Source: Hyalella azteca (lineage: Eukaryota > Arthropoda > Malacostraca > Amphipoda > Hyalellidae). Taken from it: a DNA stretch of 64,000 nucleotides. The translations under genes and the position numbers were made by a program. Each line of letters starts with the position of its first letter. Position 1 is the stretch's first letter. Under the pieces are notes generated by a model. It was not told the origin of the DNA and did no database searches. It saw only the letters and a program-made list of their open reading frames with translations. Of this stretch, positions 43,401 to 55,085 are shown piece by piece. The stretch is from assembly GCF_000764305.2 (NCBI RefSeq), contig NW_025943705.1, forward strand, positions 63,371-127,370, in the 5' to 3' direction.

Positions 43401-46400
43401 CAAATAAAGTACGACGGCCAACTCAAGATCGCCAACATTTGACATGGACCTCCAGACTTGTGACAGCATACCTGCACATTCAAAAGTACATAAATTTAAA
43501 CTGCACGACACGGTGCTACTTTACAATGCACAACAAACCACGAACCTATTATACATAACACATAGAAAAAAGTAAATGGGTCAAAGCACTCAAAGGCATC
43601 GAACTGAAAACATTGAACAAGATTTACATTTAACTCAATATTGTCATTTACTTTTATTAAATGCTAGTATTATTAAACAATTATAATAGAAGAATTATAG
43701 TCCAGAAGGTTCAATGATGGAGCCCAACTATTCATTGTTCTTAATACTAAGTACTAGAATAGAAGTCGCTATTCACTAATTGACTAGCAGACTTTGGACT
43801 GTAGCTGTAGGACTAGGCTCTCAGCTTAATGATTGCACGGTTCTACCTAATCTTTATTATTATTATTTTTATTATTAGTCAATACACAAAATTGTTTGCA
43901 ATGTTAAAAAATTATACTGTCATTGGTATCAAAGTTACAATTCATCATACAAATTAAACCATTTGTAATGCATTATAAGGAGGCTACAAGCAGCCTTTCA
44001 TTCACTGGCCTTTTATATAGCTTAGGAGAAAAATTCATTTAATTAATGGATAGGAATAAGAAGTATTGCCAAATTGATTGTCAATTGGTCTGGAATAAGG
44101 ATATTGTTGGTGTTTACCTTTGAAGCAAGTAGCAATTACTGACAACCAGCAGGTGGCAAGATGCCAGCAGGAGTGCCGAGTGCGGGACTGCAGGCAACTG
44201 CCAGTCTGCTAGCCTTCCTGTAGAGGTTGTCCAGACAGTTCCAGACTCCTGATTGTGCTCTGCCAGCAGTATATCCACCATTAATGACACAAAATTATTG
44301 ACACATAGCATAGTAGTATGCAATAACATTTTTAAGGTCTAAATATTTATTTTAAAGTTATAAGATGCATAAAATATTCAATTTTTTTTAATCAATTATC
44401 ATTTTCCATTGACTCATTGACTTTGAGTCTTTTGACTGATTGACAATTTGACATATCACATATTATCACTTCATATGTTTAAAATCAGGTAAATTGTAAT
44501 TAATAATATTGTCTAGTACTTGGCTAGCTAGTACTCTAGTAGTAGGTACTAGTATCCATTCATCATTCCAATATTCTAATGAATATTATTGCAAATTCTA
44601 ATATAATCAAATTGCATTCATCCTATTCCTAGTAGGTTAGTATAATTATAATATATTATGAATTTGACTAGCTCTAGCGTCTAGGCTGTAGGATACTACC
44701 TGGCAAAATTTTAGAGGTCAAAAATTGTTTGAATATTATATTAATTCTGAAGTTAATAAAATATTTAACTAATTAAATTGAATTGGAAATTCATTTGAAA
44801 AAATTTAATATCAAGATAGGTCTGACAGCCTGACAGGTTCAAAGTTCAATATTAGCCATTGTAAAGTGGTCACGAACTTTCGGTTCCACCGTCCCAGAGG
44901 CCAGAGGGTTCACATGCCGTGCAAGCCAAGTCCGAAGGTTAAAAACTTAAAAGTAGACTTGAATTTTTGCTTAGCATTTCAATTTAAAGATAACTAATTG
45001 AACTTACTTTTAGTTTTAAAGCTGTTCAAACCTTGAAGTGCAGGCGAAGCGTGAAAGCGTGACCGTTAAGCGACAGACCTGGTTCTTCTCTCATCTCAGC
45101 TGCCGGGCGCTGCGGACTGCGGACTGCGGGCGCATGCTGCCGTACCCCAAATTTTTAATTGTCAATAATTATAGTCCGTCGTGCCAGAAAAAATATAGCA
45201 TTGACTAGATATGAAGTTAATGACGTAAATAATTTTTTTTAAGTTTGGAACATTTTATATAGTTATTCAACCTAATAAGATATATTAAGGTTCATACATG
45301 AAGAAACGATGCTTTATGTATAGACTCGTGCGTCTCGGAATAATTTTTGTGCGTCTCGGAATAATCAAAATAATAATTAATCGTGCATCTCGGAATAATT
45401 TTCTCGAAATGATGATTTTCTTGGAAGCATGATCATGCTGAGTATATAGCATAATCATGCTGAGAATGTAGCATGATCATGCTGAGTATATATAATACAA
45501 CATAATATAATATAATATAGCGGTATCAGCGTTTAGAAGTACAGGAGCAGGTACTGAGTAGACTAATATGAAATATTGTGGAAACAAGAGCAGACACTAT
45601 TATGTAGAACCGCTAATAAACGTGTACCCGTAACAATATAATAATATGTACGATTAAAATCAACAAATTTCAAATATTGATAATCATCAAATTATTTGAT
45701 AGATTATTAGCGGTACATTTAAACACTTGCACAATCAACAAACGAAAAGCCTGACTTGTATATGATCAACGCTTCACTTTACTCAGTAGAACTCATCATA
45801 TGCATATTTTTGTTGTTCGTATATCGGGATGGAAGCTGAACATATAGGGGCGTGATATTATCGTACAATCGAGCATGACGCAGAGCAAAATAGCGCCATT
45901 CGTAGTGCAAGAGGTTGCGCAGCAGCGCGCATGATGCATGCTCGAGATGGACGTGCAGCGGTGGCGAAATGCGCATGTTGTATGTGTAGGTCGACGCTAG
46001 CTGGATCTAGCAAGGCCCGTATACATCATAAACAGAATGACTGGACTTGCCAGCTATTCAATTAATTTTGAAGTATTTTCACGTTCTTTATATGATTAAA
46101 AAGTATTTAGTACGTAATTTGATTAAAATGAGTCATTTCTACATGGAATATGTGTCCGATATATTAAAATTTACACCAAATTTAATAGATTATATTCGCT
46201 ATAACGTTATATATTAAAAGGCAAAACATCCCGTAAATTACGTACGTTCAAAGAACCCCTTGTTGGAAACAGATAAATAACTAACATGATTTTAGCTCAC
46301 GTATTAATCTAAGGACATCATGACTGATATTTTATTGTTTTAGATAGTAAAAAACTCATCAATGCTATATAGAGGTAAGCCAAAACCTTGCATATATCGG

Positions 46401-46636
46401 GAAAAGATACAAAATAAATTGTATCCTTTCCTTGAAAAGATACCATGCATACACAAGGGACGGATACAATTGACTACAATTTCGACACACTTTCAGGAGG
46501 AATGTTTCCCTGAAAAAATATGGTAATGTTTTGACTGTTTAATGCTGTTAAATACTAATACTTATTTGTTAATCAAGCAATCATTTGACCTTATTAAGAA
46601 TAACATAGCAATATTGACGTTGACAAATATGCTTAT
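40438..46636. other. intergenic, no gene called
   Basis: AT-rich. Contains a short GTTTGATCAGAAGTTTTCGT repeat (42850-42965). A GC-richer stretch at 44118-44330 ends in AAAG|GTAAAC (minus), and another at 45040-45150 ends in CCAG|GTCTGT (minus). These two could be non-coding first exons of a minus-strand gene but have no confirmed partner. Confidence 0.5.
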
Positions 46637-46853
46637 TTATCCTGTCATATAATGATAGATAAATGGTAAAGAATGAATAGATAAAGATAATAAAAAATAT
46701 AACTCAGTACTCACTGCAGTGAGTGACAGAGCGCGCATTTTCTCGTCAACGAAAACATGAAGTCACGGACGGACAGACAGACAGACGGACGGTCGGACAT
46801 GGCGAGCACAGTAGGGCTTTTTTCCCATAAATGAGAAATACGCTAAAAATATA
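46637..46853. mobile_element. interspersed short element, copy 4 (GCGCATTTTCTC family)
   Basis: Full-length-looking copy with CCTGTCATATAATGATAGAT at the left, CACTGCAGTGAGTGACAGAG in the middle, a GGACAGACAGAC run, and ATAAATGAGAAATACGCTA at the right. Confidence 0.85.
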
Positions 46854-47184
46854 AAGAATGGTATATACGAATATTGTGTGTATTTTCTTATATGATTAGG
46901 AAGCGTGACCAACAGCTGAAAATATATTTTTAGTATATATCCAACAGCTGAAAATATATTTTCTAAGTACAGTATACAGTATATTATAATTACTCGTAAT
47001 AGATGCTTGGAGGCTGGTGGAATTCTCGTGAATATTTCACTTCCGTTTCCATGTGGAGACTCGATTCATAAACAGCAGAAGAAAGCAATTACGTATATCT
47101 ACCACGGTTGAAAGCTGTTATCGTATCATCATATTATATTTTATATTTTTAGTGATGTCGGCGCTGAAGAATATACCTGCATGA

Positions 47185-47265
47185 ATGATGTGGCCTGTCG
47201 CCGATTCTTGAACTTTTCGTGACTTGTTCACAGAAGATCTAAAAACAGGCCCTTTGACCGGATCT
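47185..47265. mobile_element. SINE fragment
   Basis: GGCCTGTCGCCGATTCTTGA recurs at 63622 beside a tRNA-derived SINE and, degraded, at 21155. Likely the 3' part of the same family. Confidence 0.5.
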
Positions 47266-49515
47266 TTTCCAAACTGACAATAGTTTGAAATATCTACTAA
47301 ACTTCGACCGGATTCTTTATGTATATCGTAATAAAAATGTTCAAAACAATGAAATTTTAGCATAAAGATAAAAAATATACAATGGAACATACAGGTTATG
47401 ATCCAATATTATTAATAACAAACATGAAAATATTTTAGCTCAATTTAATACATATTTCCATGGATAGCTAGTGAGCGAAGGTCATCAAGCCTCTAGAAAG
47501 ATTTCAGTCGTTAAAACTGAACTTCAAAGCCTTTGATTTCATCGCCTTTATATCCAATTTTTGAATTAAGCGTGGCGTGAAGATATTTGTCTTTAATATC
47601 ACCATCTCATGCTTTCTAGACACTCCACATCATTCTGAAACAATCCCCTGACATCTATTGTTTTATCTCCTGACACATCTATTGTTATATCTCCATACAC
47701 AATTGGACATACAAATTCTTCAGCAAGAATGCTAGTTAAGAACCTCGTTGACGAGAGGTTCTTTGGTTCTTTTAATTCGTCAACGCTCAGACGTTTTCGT
47801 TGTACCGCTTTCAGTTCTGAAGGCCGCGCCAACGTAGTTCTTTTATTTCTTTATTTTATGTATTTTTTTGAACTCAAAGTGCTTTGTTTGTCCGCTTTTA
47901 GCTGCTGTACAATACGCACGCCCCACCGAACAATTGATTGGTCGTAAATGCGATGATGAAAATTGAAAAATTAACGACGGTATGTCAGAGTTTGGTCATG
48001 ACCTGAACCAGGTACTGACTGAGGTAATGGCTATAGGTGAATTACAAAACGAATTGCTTACAAAAATAATTGAATATAATAAAATGGCAATACATGGTCA
48101 TAATGCTAAGGTTGCATTTACTTTTCATGATTTAGTTTTAATTTCATTTTTCATGGTTTAAAAATTATTTTATAATGTTTAGTGAAGTCAAAGTTATGGA
48201 TGTAAGCCATTGTGGTGTCGTGTCAGTCCCATGGAAGGAATTTGTTTGATAAACGTATTGAACTAATCATTTTTGAAGTTGATCAATACGCGCACTGCAA
48301 GCAATTTAAATAATATTAAATCGATCTATACGCTCAGCAGCTGCGTCGGTATAGGTAATAATTCTCATTAAGAGTTTGGATGATTCTTTATCACTTTCAA
48401 TTTTAATGAGAGATATCATTGCGAAATTGCCCGCTGGACATCATCATAAAATCACAGTCGTACTTTCATTGTGAAATTGCTGTCAAGATCTTCTGAAATT
48501 GCATACGTAAAATCATTACGAAACGTAATGAGTAATTTCATGGTGAAATAGCATGCGTAGTTTAATTGCGAAATTGCATGCGTAAGTTCATTGTGAAATT
48601 GCATGAGTAGAATATGCATCTTAATATATCAGGCGCGCTATCATTCAGAAATTGCATGCGTAATATCACTGTAAAAAATGTGGGCTTGAAGCTTTAAGAA
48701 ATACAATATTGAAAAAGCTGTATAGCACGTGATGGATATCTTGCCTGGATAAGATAGTCGATGTTTGAGTGGATGTGATGCAGGTAATCTGTATAAGCAA
48801 GCCTATCTTATTTGGGGATAATCTATGACTATAATAACAGTTTTCTGATATTGCATCATTGAAATATTATTTGATTGTGATGATTAATGCCTGGTTTTGA
48901 TATTTAATTATCTTGTTATTCTTCAACTTTATATTGACAAATGATACAATAGTCACTTTATAGCAACGCTCTTCTACACTCATATAAATTATTGGTCATA
49001 TTGTCCAAATAGTGACCCCACTGATCAATTTTGCCGAACCAAAATTTATCATCATGACCCACACAATTAAGGGTAAAAAGTGTATCCTTATTCTGACAAT
49101 TTTTTTTTCTGTTTTTATTTTTTTTTTGTTTTCTGACAAATGCCGACTCATTTCTCTGAGTGATTTTTCGAATAGTTCTACTAATACATTATCATTTCGT
49201 TGCAGTTCTACACGTTATTTATGAATATTTTTAAACTTAGTGCATATAAATTTTGACATCATCACATCCCCTTATTCTATTGCTTCATGTGTTTTAATAG
49301 GTAAAATGTTTCATTCTTTCAGACTGCAAAATTTTGATTCGGCTTCATTAGGTTTGGTAAATTTGTTCTTATAGTTATATCTTTGCATCGTTTCATTTTC
49401 TATACTATTAACTTGTTTTGTTGCTATGTAAAATATAGATAATAATTTGTTAAGAAAATTCAGAACAATAATTCATGTAAAATATTCATCACATTGAACC
49501 CCATTATAAATGTTT
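47266..49515. other. intergenic, no gene called
   Basis: A 77-codon minus-strand frame at 47832-47599 has a protein-like composition but no domain or splice context. Degenerate repeats of GAAATTGCATGCGTAATTTC lie at 48420-48680. Confidence 0.5.
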
Positions 49516-49519
49516 GAGA

Positions 49520-49790
49520 AACGTCACTAATGACACTTAACTTGATGAGTAATAGCACTGAGTACCATTATAACCTAATGAGTAATCCACTGAGTGAGTA
49601 CCATTATAACCTAATGAGTAATCCACTGAGTGAGTACCATTATAACCTAATGAGTAATGGCACTGAGTGAGTCCCATTATAACCTAATGAGTAATGACGC
49701 TGAGTGAGTCCCATTATAACCTAATGAGTAATGGCACTGACTGAGTCCCATTATAACCTAATGAGTAATGACACTGAGTGAGTTCACTCG
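49520..49790. repeat. ~38-bp minisatellite
   Basis: About seven units of CCATTATAACCTAATGAGTA with ATGGCACTGAGTGAGT. Confidence 0.92.
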
Positions 49791-50809
49791 CCTATTCCAT
49801 AGCGCCGGAACTTAACTAAGTTTTTAATGAGAAAGGAAATTTTCAAAGAACAGTTTCGGAGTTTGATTTATTCACAAAAAAATCATATACATAAAAAGCT
49901 TTGATCAAACTAGTTTAAATTTATCAAAATGAGCTTCATATTTTCGTAAAACTTTTCTGATCTTAAGTAAGTAATTAAATTGTTATTAGGCTATTATTTG
50001 CGTTTTAAAGTTTTTTAGCTAACTAACTTATTGGTACGGAGACGCTGCCAGAAACGTAATATAGAAACTACAACTTCGTAAGTCGTTCAACATTTTCTTT
50101 GTTTAAGTTAAATTTATTCTTATTGCAAAGAGCTTTGTCAGGAAACTTGTCATTCTGCTATCTGAAGCTATTTTGTTTATTATGACTCTACCCATGAAAC
50201 AATTGAATATTTCATATACATGGAATGTTGTTAAATTTATAGGCGTACAAGTTTAATCATCAAGATTATTAATTCATTATCTGTATTCTTTCAGATGAAT
50301 AGAATTTAATTTCAGAAGTCGCTTATCCTTTGTTGCATTACCAGTTTAAATTAATATTTCGTCTTGAATTAAGTTGTTCTATTCAGCAAAGTCTTAGTTG
50401 TAATTACGGAATTCGTTACTGAAATTAGATATCACAAGGACAACAACAACGTATCAAACATCCTTTCCACAACAAAATTGCAATACCGGTTTTAAAAAAT
50501 GAAGAGGGAGTGGGAGATCATAAAATTAATAATAAATTTATGAAATCCGACGTTTCGAACTCTTCTTCGCCAATTAAAATTACAATTGGAATCAATTCAA
50601 GAGCCAATCAGCTGAGCTGCCTCTCCAGTAATCGCAATGCGGACGTGTTGTGGAATAATTCGATTAAGCAATAACGGAGAACGACATTTTCGATAAAATA
50701 CAATCACAAAAACGTGCGAGCACACGGAACGACAGCGATCTGAAATTTTCCATGAACGACTATCAGATTTCAAAGTTCGCATTTACGATTCAGGTGATTT
50801 TCATTTGGT
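49791..50809. other. intergenic, nothing recognised
   Basis: AT-rich 3' flank of the truncated cuticle gene copy. Confidence 0.6.
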
Positions 50810-51144
50810 TTAATGGTATCCCTTCTTGATTACTGGGAATTTGGCGACACCCTCGTAGGTAACGACCGGGTGGTAACCGTACTCGTCGGCCGTGTAGGAG
50901 ACTTTCTGGAGACGGCCGTCGGGGAGGTGGACGTAGTACGCCCCCGTGGTCTTGTAGCCGTCCCGCTGCTCCTTGTGGCCAAAGTTGGCGCCGTAGTACG
51001 GATCCTGCACGCCGTACTCGAAGCCGTAGTGCGCAGGAGCCTTATATAGTGCAGGTCGCCCTCGCGTACGGTTGCCTGATGGCCGGTGCTGTGACCACAC
51101 CCTTCTTCTCCCAGCCGCTGGTCTCACTAACTGGGCGGAAGGCC
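50810..51144 (-). pseudogene. truncated RR-type cuticle protein copy joined to its promoter
   Basis: 50810-51040 is essentially identical to the last exon of the cuticle gene at 60037-59807, and 51041-51144 nearly identical to its promoter (61078-61181). Exons 1 and 2, the introns, the ATG and the signal peptide are missing. The junction has a GCC microhomology. The frame is open (APAHYGFEYGVQDPYYGANF onward to GYH stop) but has no ATG, so it is called a pseudogene; a misassembly is the main alternative. Confidence 0.8.
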
Positions 51145-51605
51145 ATTGATGTGCTTTTAAAACTAAATTATGCTGGAATTTACATTAAGTGAATTTAAAT
51201 AATACTTCCACGTAAACCATGTTAAACCCAATAGCATAATTATTTTCAGCTAATGGGGAAAAAACTGCCATTATTTAAGAGAACCTCATATGAAAATGAT
51301 AACCATATATTAACTTTATATCTAGTCTACTAATACAATCACAAAATAGTAGAAATTAACAAGCAAACACGAACTTGAGCACTAACTCTCAGCAAGTCAG
51401 ATGCAGTTTTAATCCAACCAAAGCACTTTCGGGAAGATAGTTGATTTATTTTGTTTACAATCAAGTTATTTTTTGCTAGAGGCTATGCGATGATTGATTG
51501 TTTCATAGATTCCTATTCTAAATTGTACTATTATAGACTAATTTCTGCGAATTGCCTTCACCACGGCAGCTCTGGCAAAAAAAAATTGTTCAAGTGCCAC
51601 AACTA

Positions 51606-51629
51606 TTGACCTTGTTAGGCCAAGGTCAA
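51606..51629. promoter_or_regulatory. palindromic FTZ-F1/ERR-like site
   Basis: TTGACCTTG, six bases, CAAGGTCAA. The half CCAAGGTCA fits the FTZ-F1 site YCAAGGYCR. FTZ-F1 drives cuticle protein genes in insects. It lies ~560 bp upstream of the truncated copy's TATA. Confidence 0.5.
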
Positions 51630-52184
51630 GATAAGATTGAGCTAAATTCACAAGCCTCAAACGTGAACGATTCAGTCTTAAAATTTAATCGGCATTTTTC
51701 TTTTGAGGCAAAAGCTTTTATTACTTGAGCAATAACTTTTTCAAATAGAATTAGTCTTACTTCAATCGGAAAATTTTTTTATTGAAACCAATCAACATCT
51801 CTCCTTGATCAATCACCCGACCTCATAGATCAAGCGATTGTCCAATCACAGATCAATCCCCCCTCCCCCTCCAACCAATCCTATTTTCTCAGATCAGTTT
51901 TACTCTTTCAGATAAATCTTTATTTAATTGCTGTTTCCGTCAGGAAATTCCTGCCGCGGCCAGACAAGACTTTTACCATCACACTCCTTGACGATTATTT
52001 TTACTCTGACTTTGTTTTATCTTTTGTGTTCATTTTTTGTTAAGTGTATCACAGTATTCCTTGACCATTGTAAATAATGTGCTGCATAGTCTCTAACTGT
52101 CTTTACATTTACAGAACACATCATCCGGTAAAGTTATGCATCATGTCAATTCTTTATTTTAACTCAATTTTTTTTCTATTTGAG
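51630..52184. other. upstream region partly shared with the intact cuticle gene
   Basis: Bases around 51620-51850 resemble 61525-61680 (AAGGTCAAGATA-GATTGAGC; GATCAATC blocks), indicating that both cuticle loci descend from one duplication that included distal upstream DNA. Confidence 0.4.
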
Positions 52185-52985
52185 GTCACTCTCCCTGAAA
52201 CCTTGACGCTTTCACAAGCGGACGCCTGAGCGGAGCTGAAACATGGAACACGAATCCGCAAAGTGTAATACTGAACCGGAACACGGAACGGTGTGCCTGT
52301 ATAGTGGAATGAACATGAGCGATGTAACCGTAACTTGTACTGCAGTACCGTATAGTGGAATGAGTGGAATGAACACGGGCGATATAACCGTAACTTGTAC
52401 TGCAGCACCGTATAGTGGAATGGTGGTATGAACACGAGCGATGTAACCGTAACTTGTACTGCAGCACCGTATAGTGGAATGAGTGGTATGAACACGGGCG
52501 ATGTAACCGTAACTTGTACTGCAGCACCGTATAGTGGAATGAGTGGTATGAACACGGGCGATGTAACCGTAACATGTACTGCTGAACCGTATAGTGGAAT
52601 GAATGGTATGAACACGGGCGATGTAACCGTAACATGTACTGCAGTATCGTATAGTGGAATAAGTGGTATGAACACGGGCGATGTAACCGTAACATATACT
52701 GCAGCACCGTATAGTGGAATGAACACGGGCGATGTAACCGTAACATATACTGCAGCACCGTATAGTGGAATGAGTGGAATGAACACGGGTGATGTAACCG
52801 TAACTTGTACTGCATTACCGTATAGTGGAATGAACACGGGTGATGTAACCGTAACTTGTACTGCAGTACCGTATAGTGGAATGAGTGGAATGAACACGGG
52901 TGATGTAACCGTAACATGTACTGCATTACCGTATAGTGGAATGAGTGGTATGAACACGGGAGATTCAACCGTAACGTTGAATGTA
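52185..52985. repeat. 60/51-bp minisatellite open in both directions
   Basis: About twelve units, ATGAACACGGGCGATGTAAC, CGTAACATGTACTGCAGCAC, CGTATAGTGGAATGAGTGGT. Unit lengths are multiples of three, so plus-strand (52428-53012) and minus-strand (52154-52996) frames stay open. The left edge (CCCTGAAACCTTGACGCTTT) is shared with 62480 and 54700. No start context or splice site supports coding use. Confidence 0.9.
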
Positions 52986-54690
52986 GCATGCTTCATACAA
53001 GCATTACCATAAAAATTCTAATGATGAAGTCTAGATAACAATAACAGTGCGTACGGAAATCATGTTGAATTAATAACGATTTGTGTACATCGATGTTCAT
53101 TGCTTCGATTAGATATTGGCTTGTGGATAGCAAGTCCAGCACATATGTTTCCTTCCAAATACCAATGCTACCAACAGGGTCATAATACTTGGCATTATAA
53201 CTATTAACAGTTCGAGACACGAGCAAAAAAACCGGCAAAAAGTGTCATGAAAAGCAATTTTCTTCATGTCTAAATTCCACATAGTCACCCATGTTGCACC
53301 AACATTTCTATTATTGAAGCATCGTTTCTAAAATTTTTACAAAAATGAGATTATACAAGCCTTATCAACAATAATATATGGAGAATTATATATGGACAAT
53401 AATCAGTATAAGAGATATAATATATGGCAATAATATATGGACAAAATATTATTATATAAAATATATGGACAATAATGAACAAGTTATATTGACCATATAC
53501 GATATAGTGACACATTGCATGTCTTACCCGAGCAGCACTAGCAGCGAACGAACGTTGCATTGATACTCAATTTTTACAGGCCAGACTGTGTCACGATGAC
53601 TCATCATAGGGGCAATCCCAGGTGCATCGCTATTAGAACAACGTGCTACTCATTTATCTGAGTGAAGACTTGAAGACTTGGCATACGTGTGTCGTACAGA
53701 CTACAGACCCAGTCGCGTCAAACACGATAGCAAAAAAAAAAGTTCGATAAATGTCATCGGTGAAGTTTTTCGATGAGAACTTCAACAAAAAAATTTAATA
53801 GATATCGAGTTCACAAGCAATGAACGGGTAACGAGGTGTTGCATGGACGAAAAATGTGGAAACTTCCTGCTCTACGCAATGCAAACTTTATTTCTTGTTG
53901 TTCTATTATTTCCGGGAAAAAATTTACAACATCCTCCGAAAATAATCTTGTCTTCTTTTCCAATCTTCTACGAGAGAGAAAAGGATAAACTTTTTAAACG
54001 CGTGCACTATTACTAATAACACTTCCCATTGAATAATTTGAAGGCGAACTATAATATATTTTGCATGTACATGCATGGATAAACAGGTTATCCCATTTCC
54101 TATTATCATGGTTGTGGATATGCAGGAAGATTGCATTCTTATGTACTGGATTTTATTAGTTAATTTCATTCTAAAATTCCCCCCTCTTACGAATATGATG
54201 GAAATTTGGTAAAACATTTACCATCGACCGGTCCCTTCCTCTAATGTTTGCTCATTCGTTTCTGAATTTGGTTTTCGGCCAATGGCCGATGTAATTTGAA
54301 ATTTTCCCCTAACCCAAGAAATGTATTCACATGACAACAACAAAAATGCTGTAAAAATCCACCTGTATTCACTGAATCAATTTCTGAATTACGTGTCTTG
54401 CTGATAATATATTAAATCAAACTCGAAATTTCCGTTTAACCCAAGAAATGCATTCACTTGTCCAATGTAAAAATGCGTTTTGTGTCAGGCTGTTAAAGTC
54501 ATAGCCAAACCGGAAACGGATGTTGCCGTTGCAATGCACATCTCATAGTTTTGAATTTCGTTCAACGGTTACATATTCAACGCTATATATACAGTTACGC
54601 AGCCAACGTTTCTGTTTTAATCCCTTTAAAGAATACAATCAACATTACGGTTACGCTGCAATGTTGCGGTTTTACTCACACGTCAGCAGC
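52986..54690. other. intergenic, no gene called
   Basis: AT-rich, with imperfect ATATGGACAATAATATATGG repeats near 53377-53480. No gene features seen. Confidence 0.6.
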
Positions 54691-55085
54691 GTGAAAATTT
54701 CAAGGTTTCGTGGAAAATTTTATCCGTAATTCTAATGAACGGGAGTGAAGTAATAAGGAATGAATGGGACTTGGATGGAAGTGAAGGAAAAAAGGAATGA
54801 ATGGGACTCGGAATGAAGTGATGTAAAAAGTTTGAATGAGACTTAGGTGAAAATGAAGGAAAAAGGAATGAATGGAACTTGGGAAGCGAAAAAAACGGAA
54901 TGAACGAGTGGGACTTCGATGAAAGTGAAAGGATATAAATTAATGGAACTTCGATGGAGGTGAAACAAAAGTTTGAATGAGACTTGGGTGGAAGTGAAAG
55001 AAAAGGGAAGTACGGGAAATAGATGGAAGTGAACGAAAAATTATAAATTGAAATTAGAAGTGAACAAATGAACGAGTGAGACATG
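54691..55085. repeat. minisatellite with flanking dispersed motif
   Basis: About eleven degenerate units of GGAATGAATGGGACTTGGAT plus GGAAGTGAAGGAAAAA. At the left edge the reverse of TTTTCCACGAAACCTTGAAA recurs, also found beside the arrays at 52.2 and 62.5 kb. Confidence 0.85.

Noticed and set aside
47599..47832. 77-codon minus-strand frame with protein-like composition
   Set aside because: No domain, no clear splice sites, no homologue I can name; left as unassigned.
50813..51049. Plus-strand frame opposite the cuticle copy (also at 59630-60058)
   Set aside because: Antisense shadow of a GC-rich exon; the minus strand encodes the RR domain.
52154..52996. 280- and 267-codon minus-strand frames
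   Set aside because: Generated by the 60/51-bp array; two overlapping minus frames and one plus frame are all open, which points to repeat structure and not coding.
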